A stretch of DNA of 17,275 nucleotides, from positions 1-17,275 of the forward strand of contig PQAI01000239.1 of assembly GCA_003105245.1 (NCBI GenBank), given 5' to 3'. The translations under genes were made by a program, and so were the position numbers. This document shows, in pieces, positions 6,584 through 13,486 of the stretch. The stretch comes from Betaproteobacteria bacterium (lineage in GTDB: Bacteria > Pseudomonadota > Gammaproteobacteria > Burkholderiales > Usitatibacteraceae). The notes beneath the pieces were generated by a model. That model worked only from the letters and a program-made list of their open reading frames with translations. It made no database searches and had not been told where the DNA came from. Each line of letters begins with the position of its first letter. Within the stretch, counting starts at the first letter, position 1.

Positions 6584-7195
6584 ATGGCCAAGGCATACCC
6601 GATCCTGATGGCGGCGGCGCTGGGCCTGGTGGCGCTCCTTGCCGCGGAGCCGGCCGGCGCCGGCTCCGGGACGGACAATGCCGCGCCCTTCAACCTCAGC
6701 CGCGACCTCACCTTCCGGGTCACCTATCCCCGCTTCCTGCGCTTCCGCGTCGGCGCGACCGGCGGCACGACCAACCTGATCACCTTTTCGCCCACGGTCG
6801 CGCAGATCGGCAACGGCACGCCGGTGGCGGGAACCGGAGGCGAGGCCGGCGGCGGCTCGGCCGCCAACGTCGAGATCGTCGGCAACTTCGGCCAGATCAC
6901 CATCACGCCGACGAACAACGGCGGCGGCCTCGGGCTGGGCACCGGCACGGCGGGCGACGGCTACATCAACTACGACCAGGTGCAGACGGCGAGCAGCAGT
7001 GCCCAGCTCCCCGCGCCCGTGCTCAGCAATGCCGGCGGCACCGCGGTGCAGCCCACGCTCAACACGGTTCTCGTGACCCAGCGCACGGCGGTGTGGACCT
7101 ACAGCTACCTCAACACCACGATTCCCTCGGCGGGGACCTACGGAGCGGGCTCCGGAACCGGCGGCAGGGTAACCTATACGGCGACGATGCCATGA
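6584..7195 (+). CDS. Secreted pilin-like subunit, paralogue of the 5856-6509 product
   Basis: The 203-residue protein has a signal peptide (hydrophobic run then AGA|GS near residue 26) and is clearly a tandem paralogue of the preceding subunit: both mature proteins begin GS-TD-AAPF, carry a strand of the type (P)-R/G-FL-FRVG, ITFSPTVAQIGNGTPVAGTGG against the matching stretch of the neighbour, NN-GG-GLGTG-A-DGYI-Y, LPAP-LSNAGG and GTYGAGSGTGGRVTYTATMP. No cysteine. The ATG at 6584 has GGGAGA about 10 bases upstream. It lies beyond the terminator and overlaps the next gene by ATGA, so it belongs to the lower-expressed assembly operon. A minor or alternative shaft subunit is the likely role. 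Cluster B lacks an equivalent second copy. Confidence 0.72.
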   Translation: MAKAYPILMAAALGLVALLAAEPAGAGSGTDNAAPFNLSRDLTFRVTYPRFLRFRVGATGGTTNLITFSPTVAQIGNGTPVAGTGGEAGGGSAANVEIVGNFGQITITPTNNGGGLGLGTGTAGDGYINYDQVQTASSSAQLPAPVLSNAGGTAVQPTLNTVLVTQRTAVWTYSYLNTTIPSAGTYGAGSGTGGRVTYTATMP

Positions 7196-7821
7196 GCTCC
7201 CGGACTTTCCCCCTTCCGTTGCGGCGCGTTCTCGAGCGTGCCGCCGTGTTCGCCGTGGCGGGCGCAGTGCTTCCCGCCGCCGCCTTGCAGTTCCCGATCG
7301 CCAACGGGGCCGCGCAGATCTACCTGCGCATTGGCGCCACGGGCGGGACGACCAGCATCGTGAGCTTCGTTCTCACGGGCCAGGAGGGAATCCTCGGCAC
7401 GGGAACGCCGATCCCGGGCACCGTTGCCGCCTCTGCCGGGGCCTTCAGCGCCGCGCAGACGCCCAATTTCCCGGCGTGCCCCGCCAACCAGGTGCGGATC
7501 GTCGCCCGCGCCCGGTCGACGGTGGGTGCCCCCCGCGTCGCGACGCTGCAGGTGAGCGCGCCCGCCGACCTCATCCATGCCGCCTCGGGCAACACGATCC
7601 CGTTCGGCGAGATCGGCTGGGTCTCGAGCGAGCCCGCCGACATCCCGTCGGGGACCTTTTCGGCCGGGGGAGTCGTGGTGCTGCGCAACAACATCAACAC
7701 CTCGCAGGAGATCGGCACCTGCAACCAGTTCAACTTCCTGAACGTGGGCGTGTATCCCGGCTCCGTGGGCGGCACGGGTTACTACCAGGGCAGCGTGACC
7801 TACAACCTGGTGATGCCATGA
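7192..7821 (+). CDS. Secreted two-cysteine pilin-like subunit, possible tip or minor subunit (A)
   Basis: The 209-residue protein has a basic n-region and hydrophobic core (about 1-31, AAA|LQ), the subunit signature QIYLRIGATGGTTSIVSFVL and a C-terminal GYYQGSVTYNLVMP. Unlike the two preceding subunits it has a cysteine pair, Cys96 and Cys177, likely a disulfide. The stretch LQVSAPADLIHAASGNTIPF and the following EIGW aligns with LQVTAPANLVNANGDTIPI and EISW of the cluster B protein at 12393-13025, which also has two cysteines in the same places. The ATG overlaps the previous stop (ATGA). Its distinct middle region and conservation as a pair suggest a tip adhesin or adaptor; no known adhesin domain is recognised. 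Confidence 0.7.
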   Translation: MSSRTFPLPLRRVLERAAVFAVAGAVLPAAALQFPIANGAAQIYLRIGATGGTTSIVSFVLTGQEGILGTGTPIPGTVAASAGAFSAAQTPNFPACPANQVRIVARARSTVGAPRVATLQVSAPADLIHAASGNTIPFGEIGWVSSEPADIPSGTFSAGGVVVLRNNINTSQEIGTCNQFNFLNVGVYPGSVGGTGYYQGSVTYNLVMP

Positions 7822-8297
7822 AGCGGGCGCTGCTGGCCGCGCTGGCCTTCGCGGCGGGTTGTGCCATCGCGGCCCCCGTGCGGCTCGACGACTCGGCATC
7901 GCCCCGGGCGCGCGTCGATGTCGCGCCGCGGTGGCTCGCGGAACACGAGAGTTCCGGCAACCGCGACTGGCTGCACGCGATGGTGGCGGAGGCCGCCAAC
8001 GTCGAAGTCCGGCTCGACACGCGCGCTTACGCCGGCCGGCGGGGAAGGATCTACCTCGCGGTACCGGCCCAGGTGCCCGGCCTGCTTTCGCCGACGGCGC
8101 TGCGCGTGAGCTGGCTGTCGCGCGGCGTCTTCGCCTCGGGAGAGGCGGTGCCCGGCTCCCGGACGCTCGTCTATGATGGCGCCATCGCCGGGCCGTACAC
8201 GGTCGTGCGGCTCGACTTCCGCTTCGACCTCGATTCCCGCTACGTCGGCCCCGGCCTGCGCGTGGACCCGTATTTCGAGATCGAGCCCGCCCCCTGA
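7818..8297 (+). CDS. Small secreted protein of unknown family with LDDSAS motif (A)
   Basis: The 159-residue protein begins with a signal peptide ending near residue 18. Cys15 in FAAGC gives a weak lipobox-like look, but the cluster B counterpart lacks it, so lipidation is doubtful. Just after the signal comes RLDDSAS (22-28), then EVRLDTRAYAGRRGRIYLAV (63-82), DGAIAGP (120-126) and the end YFEIEP. All four blocks recur in the protein at 13025-13486 (RLDDSAS, EARIDTRAWAGRQGRVYM, SGVIPGP, HFEID-P). The ATG overlaps the previous stop and the chaperone gene follows after 6 bases. I recognise no family. Always between the two-cysteine subunit and the chaperone, it could be a further subunit, an anchor or a periplasmic assembly factor. 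Confidence 0.68.
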   Translation: MKRALLAALAFAAGCAIAAPVRLDDSASPRARVDVAPRWLAEHESSGNRDWLHAMVAEAANVEVRLDTRAYAGRRGRIYLAVPAQVPGLLSPTALRVSWLSRGVFASGEAVPGSRTLVYDGAIAGPYTVVRLDFRFDLDSRYVGPGLRVDPYFEIEPAP

Positions 8298-8303
8298 CGA
8301 GAC

Positions 8304-9098
8304 ATGTCCCGACTGCACGCCCTCATCCTCGCCCTGCTCCTGGCTCCGCTGCCGGCGGCGGCCCAGTTCGCGGTGAACGTGACGCCGGCGCGCTTCGAGC
8401 TGCAGGCAAAGCCCGGGCAGGTGCTCCGCGAATCCCTGGACATCGGCAATGACGACCTGGGCGTCGCGGATTTCATCCTGCGGACCTCCGACTGGACCCT
8501 CAACCGCGACGGGGGCGTGGAGTTCCAGCCCGACATCCTTGCGCCGGACAGCTGCCGCCCGTGGGTGCGAATCGAGCGGTTCAAGGTGCGCGTCGGCGGA
8601 AAGTCGCGGCGCAAGTACCGCTTCGAGGTGCACGTGCCGGCCGATGCCAGGGATGGGCTGTGCCGGTTCGCCCTTCTGATCGAGCAGGGATCGATCGCCG
8701 CGCAGATCTCGCCGATCGAGAACATCCAGATGCCGCTGCAGGGCCGCGTCGGCGTGATCGTCTACGTGCGGGTCGGCAATGCCAGGCCGGCGATCACCGT
8801 CGAGCGGTTGGCCATCGAACCCGTCAACGGCCGCCCGACGCCGGTGGCGTTCCTGCGCAACGAAGGCACCGCCCAGGGCCGCGCCGAAGGCGTGCTGGAA
8901 GGCGCCGATGCGAAGGGGCGCAATTTCGAGCTGGTGGTCTCTCCGCTGCCCGTGTTGCCGGGCGAGACCCGGCGCATCCCCCTCTGGCCCCAGGAGCCCG
9001 ATTCCGCGCGCAAGGAACCGCTTTCGCCACCTTTCCGGATCAAGGGGACCATCGAGTGGGAAGGCGGCCAGGCGAAGGTGGACACTCAGGTACCCTGA
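8304..9098 (+). CDS. PapD-like periplasmic pilus assembly chaperone (A)
   Basis: The 264-residue protein has a signal peptide (AAA|QF at 20) and starts its mature part with FAVNVTPARFELQAKPGQVLRE, the typical first strand of PapD-type or related Ig-fold chaperones, followed by SDWTL (62-66), DSCRPWVRIE (82-91), RYRFEVHVP-type strand KYRFEVHVP (104-112), GLCRFALLIE (118-127) and GRVGVIVYVRVG (147-158). Such chaperones bind unfolded subunits in the periplasm and lend them a beta strand. Cys84 and Cys120 are conserved in the cluster B copy (Cys97, Cys133) and may form a disulfide. Two Ig-like domains fit the length. The PapD assignment is by fold pattern and context; sequence resemblance to characterised chaperones looks distant. 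Confidence 0.7.
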   Translation: MSRLHALILALLLAPLPAAAQFAVNVTPARFELQAKPGQVLRESLDIGNDDLGVADFILRTSDWTLNRDGGVEFQPDILAPDSCRPWVRIERFKVRVGGKSRRKYRFEVHVPADARDGLCRFALLIEQGSIAAQISPIENIQMPLQGRVGVIVYVRVGNARPAITVERLAIEPVNGRPTPVAFLRNEGTAQGRAEGVLEGADAKGRNFELVVSPLPVLPGETRRIPLWPQEPDSARKEPLSPPFRIKGTIEWEGGQAKVDTQVP

Positions 9099-9116
9099 AC
9101 GCCGCGCGCTTCAGGG
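9093..9116. terminator. Hairpin spanning both stop codons of convergent cluster A genes
   Basis: CCCTGAA (9093-9099) and TTCAGGG (9110-9116) form a 7-bp stem with a 10-base GC-only loop. The stop codon of the chaperone gene lies in the left arm and that of the usher-like gene in the right arm. No T-run follows, so termination is possible but unproven. Confidence 0.4.
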
Positions 9117-11207
9117 CGCGAACCGCGTGAGCCCGATGTCGACCCTCGCGTCCTCCCGGACCTGCACGGTCACCGGGCGCGGCGTCTCGTCCTCGAGTCC
9201 CCAAGGCAGCGGGATGCGTTCCAGGACGACGCTCAAGCGGTGCTCGCCGGGCGGCACAAGCGAGAAAGCGAACCGCCCGTCCTGGTCCGTGGTCTGCATC
9301 TGCCGGCCGTCCAGCAGGATCGTGACGCCTCCCGCCCCGCGTTCCGTGGGCTGGCGCTTGCCGTCGCGGTTCTCGTCGAAATACAGGGTGCCCGTGATGC
9401 TTCCGGTTCCCGAGCGCCCGCCCACGGCCGCCACCCGCGGGTACGGCGTGCCCTCGAACGACTCGAAGCGCGCGCTCAGGATCACGGTGTTGTCCCGCGT
9501 GAAGGGGGCGACGGCGCTGGTGGCCGTCGGCTGGATCTGGTTGCGCTGCCACTGCAGCCGCACCAGCCACTCGGGCGAGGCTTGCCAGTCGAGGGAGAGC
9601 GCCGCGTTGTAGTTGCGCTCGGAGTCGGGCCCATCGTCGACGTCGACCCCGGTGAGGGAGAGGCTCCAGCTCGCGGGACCCACCAACTCCCCGCGCAGCA
9701 GCAGGTTGGCGGAAGTGCGCCGCACGGGGCGCCCGTCGATGCGCTCGTCCGTGAAGGTGACAAGAGTGCTCGGCGACACGCTGCCGCCCAACTGCGGCCA
9801 ATCGTGGGACCAGCCGTAGTAGCGTGAGCTGTCCGCCCGCCCCTCGATCGTCGTGCGCGTGTAGGTCGCGTCGACGCGGCTCACGCCCCACGGCGTCACG
9901 CGCGAGACCCAGCCGCTCGTCGCGGCGCGGCGGCCCGTCAGCCCTGCCGCCGTCCGTGCGTTGTCGTCGCGCAGGCTCAGCCCGGCCCCGACGCTCGTCG
10001 AGCGGTCCAGCCGCAGGGAGAGGTTGCCGTAGCCCTCCACCGAGTCGCTGCCGCCGCGTGCCGGGGCGCGGTCGAGGTTCGTGGCGGAGACGTCGAGGCC
10101 CGCGTTGGCGGTCATCGCGCTGCTGCGCGTGTCGGCCCGCCAGTAGAAGCCCTGGCTGTCTTTCTGCGGCGTGATCTCGCCGAAGAGCAGGTCGGGCGCC
10201 ATCCGGTACACGCCGATCCGGTGGTTGTACCGGCCCATCCTGACGCGGCCGTCCGCCCAGAAGCCGGTCTCGCCGTTGTCGTCCATGGCCGCCTGGACCT
10301 TCGCCCGGCCGTCTAACCCCGGCAGGGTCACGGGCATGTCGGCCGCGATCGTGGCCGCCACGTGGTCCGGGACGTCCCGCGATCCGTGGATCGATACGAC
10401 GCCGCCCCCCACCAGGGTCCCGTCCCGAAGCCGCTTCGAGTAGTCGGCGCTCGCGATCGTCCCGTCGAGGGTTTCGAAGCCTTGGACGGACATGCCGACC
10501 AGCCGTCCTATCCGGCCCACGCCGGCGCGCAACTCGGAATCCCTGCCGGTCAGCGTGGTGAAGGCGCCGGCCGCGAGTGACGAGGGCAAGGTGATGCGGT
10601 AGGAGCTCGCCAGCCAGGGCGCGATGGCGGACCTCCAGGTTCCCAGCACCGAGTTGGCCATCCACGAGTCCGTGAGAGCGAACTGGTCGTGGAACAGCGT
10701 GAAGCGGCCGCGCGTGAGCCGCGGCGCCGAGGGGAACTGCTCGCCCCGCGCCACGTCGAGCTCCAGGAGGAAGTCGCCGTACCGCTCCGTCTCTCGGCGA
10801 TGCCGGAAGGCCACTCCGGGCGACGTCGTCGTCCCGATGTCGCTCACGTCGCGTTGATCGAGAACGAACTCGGCGGACCAGACCCGCAGACCCGGCGAAA
10901 GGTCGCCGGGCTGCGCGGCAACGGCCGCCTCGTCCTCCCGCGCCACGCCCTCGATCAGTTGGTCGACGTAGGCAGGGGCAGGCGGCACGGCGGGCGCGGG
11001 ACGTTCGCCCGCGGCAATCGTGAGATTGGTGATGCCGGCCATCGGCGCCGACTGCGCGACGGTGCGCGGCGCGACGGAGGCCGGGGATGGCGCCTGCTGG
11101 GCGACGGCCGGCGCCGCGAGGAGAGAGGCCGCGATTGCGATGGCTCCGAGCCGCGCATTCTTGCCGGTCGGACGGGGCCTTTCGAATTCGTTGCGACTAT
11201 CGGACAT
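9111..11207 (-). CDS. Outer-membrane usher-like protein with C-terminal SdrD-B/carboxypeptidase-regulatory-like domain (A)
   Basis: The 698-residue protein has a long basic n-region, hydrophobic core and AVA|QQ cleavage near 37, a proline-rich linker leading to PAYVDQLIEGV (78-88), a long central part of alternating-hydrophobic strands with many Arg/Asp/Tyr (about 105-595) that reads as a beta-barrel, and a C-terminal domain (about 600-698) GSITGTLYFDENRDGKRQ ... GVTILLDGR ... TDQDGRFAF ... LPLPW-type IPLPW. The barrel followed by a small beta domain recalls fimbrial ushers with their periplasmic C-terminal domains. Sequence is unlike FimD/PapC as I know them. The start ATG 11207 is favoured by AGGAG 3 bases further upstream and by the signal peptide. 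It points into cluster A, convergent with the chaperone. An inverse-autotransporter-like adhesin is the alternative. Confidence 0.66.
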   Translation of the reverse strand: MSDSRNEFERPRPTGKNARLGAIAIAASLLAAPAVAQQAPSPASVAPRTVAQSAPMAGITNLTIAAGERPAPAVPPAPAYVDQLIEGVAREDEAAVAAQPGDLSPGLRVWSAEFVLDQRDVSDIGTTTSPGVAFRHRRETERYGDFLLELDVARGEQFPSAPRLTRGRFTLFHDQFALTDSWMANSVLGTWRSAIAPWLASSYRITLPSSLAAGAFTTLTGRDSELRAGVGRIGRLVGMSVQGFETLDGTIASADYSKRLRDGTLVGGGVVSIHGSRDVPDHVAATIAADMPVTLPGLDGRAKVQAAMDDNGETGFWADGRVRMGRYNHRIGVYRMAPDLLFGEITPQKDSQGFYWRADTRSSAMTANAGLDVSATNLDRAPARGGSDSVEGYGNLSLRLDRSTSVGAGLSLRDDNARTAAGLTGRRAATSGWVSRVTPWGVSRVDATYTRTTIEGRADSSRYYGWSHDWPQLGGSVSPSTLVTFTDERIDGRPVRRTSANLLLRGELVGPASWSLSLTGVDVDDGPDSERNYNAALSLDWQASPEWLVRLQWQRNQIQPTATSAVAPFTRDNTVILSARFESFEGTPYPRVAAVGGRSGTGSITGTLYFDENRDGKRQPTERGAGGVTILLDGRQMQTTDQDGRFAFSLVPPGEHRLSVVLERIPLPWGLEDETPRPVTVQVREDARVDIGLTRFAP

Positions 11208-11382
11208 CGACTCCTGCGGGTTCGACCTTCTTGTTGGGCGCGGGACCGCTTGCAGGGGCCCTCGTCTGGTCGCCATTGTGGCATGGGGCGTGTCGCAAAA
11301 GTGTAGTGGATTTAACAGCTTGCCGCGAAATCCTGAGCCGGTATTCAGCACGTCCCGAAGCCGCGCCGCGATGGAATTCCTG

Positions 11383-11402
11383 CCGGCCCCGGCCGGGGCC
11401 GG
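11383..11402. repeat. 20-base perfect GC palindrome
   Basis: The two 10-base halves, CCGGCCCCGG and CCGGGGCCGG, are reverse complements with no spacer. It stands between the leftward usher-like gene and the cluster B promoter. It could be a protein site, an insulator-like structure or simply a low-complexity GC tract. Confidence 0.6.
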
Positions 11403-11471
11403 GCCAATGTTTCACCCGGACTACCGGTGTAATCAAAAATGGCCAAAAACCACCAATAAATCATGATGTTC

Positions 11472-11487
11472 TGTGATTCCGTTCACG
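11472..11487 (+). promoter_or_regulatory. CRP-type binding site upstream of cluster B
   Basis: TGTGA-TTCCGT-TCACG matches the CRP/Vfr/Clp dyad. Taking CCTAAT (11509-11514) as -10 puts the transcription start at 11521 and the dyad centre at -41.5, as at the cluster A site. Flanks shared with cluster A are AAATCATGA upstream, GA-ATCG directly downstream and AATGGCAGC exactly 24 bases after the dyad. Confidence 0.65.
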
Positions 11488-11696
11488 GAAATCGGCGGTG
11501 TTTGGGCGCCTAATGGCAGCGTCGATAGAGAAACGTAACGGAGCCCCCGGGGAGATCCCCGACGACCCCCAAAGGCCCGGCACCCGGTTCCGGAGAGAAC
11601 CCAGAGATCCAGGCGCAGGCCGCAAGCGCACGAAGCGGCCGAAGCCGAAACAGATAGTTGAGTGACCTATCCATCATCGAAAACAGGAGAAAGCAG

Positions 11697-12281
11697 ATGA
11701 AAGCCTCGAACCTCACCAAGATCGCCCTCGCGGTCGCCCTCGCGGTGCCGGCCATCGCCGCCGCGGAATCGAATTTCGTGAGCGGCGCGACGCCCCTCAG
11801 CGCCAACGCCAAGCTCAACATCCAGGTCACGATCCCGAAGATCCTGTTCCTGCAGGTCGGCACGGGCACCTACCCCAACAACGTCGCCACGGTCGACACG
11901 GTGTCGATCTCGGTCCCGGCCGCCAACGTGGGCGACGGCACCTCGGTCGCCGCAGGCGCCACGGTGGCCGTGCGCGTGCGCGGCAACGGGGGCAACGTCA
12001 CCCTGAATTCCAACACGCCGGGCCCGCTCCTGAACGACAGCGGCGACCAGCTCGCCTTCACGACGATTTCCGCCACGACCGACAACGCGTCGCTCGGCCA
12101 TCCCGCCTTCGCGGCCGCGGGCAACGGCACCGCCGTGACCCTGACGGCGACCAACCGGGTCTTCGACCAGACGGCGAACTGGACCTTCCGGTACTCGAAC
12201 GCGGCAGTGGTCGCCGAAGGCACCTACGGCGGAACGGCGGCCAAGCAGGGTCAAGTCACCTATACCGCCTCCCTGCCCTGA
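11697..12281 (+). CDS. Secreted pilin-like subunit, presumed major subunit of cluster B
   Basis: The 194-residue protein starts at ATG 11697, 6 bases after AGGAGA; a longer in-frame start at 11658 lacks this site. It has a signal peptide (KIALAVALAVPAIAAA, cleaved near 22), no mature cysteine, and the subunit layout: VTIPKILFLQVGTGTYPN, then VDTVSISVPAANVGDGTSV, ATVAVRVRGNGGNVTL, WTFRYSNAAVVAEGTYGG and the last strand GQVTYTASLP. ATVAVR, GDG-S and YSN...GTYG match the cluster A subunit at 5856. It is first after the CRP-controlled promoter and followed by a stable hairpin, so it should be the abundant shaft subunit of this cluster. The fold family is not named with certainty. Confidence 0.73.
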   Translation: MKASNLTKIALAVALAVPAIAAAESNFVSGATPLSANAKLNIQVTIPKILFLQVGTGTYPNNVATVDTVSISVPAANVGDGTSVAAGATVAVRVRGNGGNVTLNSNTPGPLLNDSGDQLAFTTISATTDNASLGHPAFAAAGNGTAVTLTATNRVFDQTANWTFRYSNAAVVAEGTYGGTAAKQGQVTYTASLP

Positions 12282-12310
12282 CCGCTTCGCCGGACGCTTC
12301 GGCTCAATCG

Positions 12311-12332
12311 GGGGGCGGCTCATGCCGCCCCC
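12311..12332 (+). terminator. GC-rich hairpin after the first cluster B subunit
   Basis: GGGGGCGGC (12311-12319) pairs with GCCGCCCCC (12324-12332) around a TCAT tetraloop, 29 bases after the stop codon. The loop is the same as in the cluster A terminator, but no T-run follows, so it may act as a weak attenuator or protect the 3' end of the subunit mRNA. Confidence 0.55.
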
Positions 12333-12392
12333 GGTCGTTGAAGGACGGCCTCGAAGTGGCCGTGCACCCCGGATTTTGAGAAGATCGACGGT

Positions 12393-13025
12393 ATGCCACG
12401 CCTTTTCCTTGCCGGGAACATCCGGCTCCAGTTGGTGCTCGCGACGCTGTGCGCCGTGCCACCGACCGCCCACGCGTGGATCATCACGGGGCTCGGAACC
12501 AACAACCCGGCGCGGGTCTTCATGATGGTGGGCAACGGCGCGGCGGCGCTGTGGCAGAACAACACGACCGTCAACACGGTGAGCGTCACCGTTCCGGCGG
12601 CCCAGGTCGGCAGCGGGACGGCCCAGGCCATGACGAGCAACAGCACGCAGTCCACGAGCCCTTATGACGGCTTCTCGGTGTGCACGCCGCCGACGCAGGT
12701 CTACGTCGGCGCGGCCTACCAGCGGCGGCTCACCTCGCAGCCCGCGAACGCGAGCCTCCAGGTGACGGCGCCCGCGAACCTCGTCAACGCGAACGGCGAC
12801 ACGATCCCGATCACCGAGATCAGCTGGACGGTCTCGGCCCTCGGAAACGACCCCAACCCCACCGCGATACCCGCCGGGACTTTCGCGGCCGGCACGCAAC
12901 TGCTCACCAGCGTGGCCCAGGGGACCCTGCGGGAGAATTGCCATACGTTCTCGTTCGCGAACACCGCGCTGCGTCCCGAGGGTACCTACACCGCCCAGGT
13001 CACCTACACGCTGTCGGCGCCGTGA
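12393..13025 (+). CDS. Secreted two-cysteine pilin-like subunit, possible tip or minor subunit (B)
   Basis: The 210-residue protein has a signal peptide cleaved near THA|WI (28), the subunit signature ARVFMMVGNG and VNTVSVTVPAAQVGSGT, a cysteine pair Cys97/Cys183, LQVTAPANLVNANGDTIPI followed by EISW (122-145) and the C-terminal GTYTAQVTYTLSAP. It is the counterpart of the cluster A protein at 7192-7821. GAGAAG lies 9 bases before the ATG, and the gene sits 111 bases after the major subunit gene, beyond the hairpin. It begins the assembly operon of cluster B. Tip or adaptor function is inferred from its distinct middle, the likely disulfide and its conservation beside the chaperone. Confidence 0.7.
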   Translation: MPRLFLAGNIRLQLVLATLCAVPPTAHAWIITGLGTNNPARVFMMVGNGAAALWQNNTTVNTVSVTVPAAQVGSGTAQAMTSNSTQSTSPYDGFSVCTPPTQVYVGAAYQRRLTSQPANASLQVTAPANLVNANGDTIPITEISWTVSALGNDPNPTAIPAGTFAAGTQLLTSVAQGTLRENCHTFSFANTALRPEGTYTAQVTYTLSAP

Positions 13026-13486
13026 TGCCCGGTCGAGTCGCCCTGCTGGCGGTGCTCGTGGCGTTCGCGCTGGCGACGCCGTGCCGTGCCGAGACCCACA
13101 GGCTCGACGATTCGGCGAGCCAGGTCTTTCCGCCCAATGCGCAATGGGAGTGGGGGCCCGGATCGCTGCGCACGGGCATCAACACCGTCCACATGCACAT
13201 CCGCGTGGAGGCGCGCATCGACACGCGGGCGTGGGCCGGGCGGCAGGGGCGCGTCTACATGGTCCTTCCCGTGGACGCGGGCGGGCCCATCACGGCCGAA
13301 TGGCAGTCGCAGGGCCGGCTGCTCGGGGGCCGGCTCGTCTCGGGCGAGAGGGCCCTCGTCTTCTCCGGCGTGATCCCGGGGCCGTTGCTGGAGGATACGC
13401 TGCGGGTCCATCTCGCGACCGATGCCCGCCAGATGACCACGGAAACGCAGCGCATGGCGTTTCATTTCGAGATCGACACCCCATGA
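13025..13486 (+). CDS. Small secreted protein of unknown family with LDDSAS motif (B)
   Basis: The 153-residue protein has a signal peptide ending near CRA|ET (22), then HRLDDSAS (25-32), EARIDTRAWAGRQGRVYM (62-79), FSGVIPGP (113-120) and the ending FHFEIDTP. These blocks match the cluster A protein at 7818-8297, while the rest has diverged. The ATG overlaps the previous stop as TGATG; a GTG one codon earlier is also possible. It overlaps the chaperone gene by ATGA. I do not recognise the family. Presence in the same slot in both clusters argues for an essential part of the system. Confidence 0.68.
   Translation: MPGRVALLAVLVAFALATPCRAETHRLDDSASQVFPPNAQWEWGPGSLRTGINTVHMHIRVEARIDTRAWAGRQGRVYMVLPVDAGGPITAEWQSQGRLLGGRLVSGERALVFSGVIPGPLLEDTLRVHLATDARQMTTETQRMAFHFEIDTP

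Larger units (their letters stand above)
11208..11696. other. 489-base divergent control region between the cluster A usher-like gene and cluster B
   Basis: No gene is supported here. It holds a 20-base GC-only palindrome (11383-11402), AAATCATGA (11458-11466), a CRP-type dyad (11472-11487), -10-like CCTAAT (11509-11514), AATGGCAGC (11512-11520), an approximately 176-nt leader with small stems (for example GGTTC 11586-11590 with GAACC 11597-11601), and the ribosome binding site AGGAGA (11685-11690). A promoter for the leftward gene must lie here, but I could not find a convincing one. Confidence 0.65.

Noticed and set aside
7818..7877. Lipoprotein signal in the cluster A small protein (FAAGC)
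   Set aside because: The residue at -3 is Ala rather than Leu/Val/Ile and the cluster B counterpart has no lipobox, so an ordinary signal peptide is more likely.
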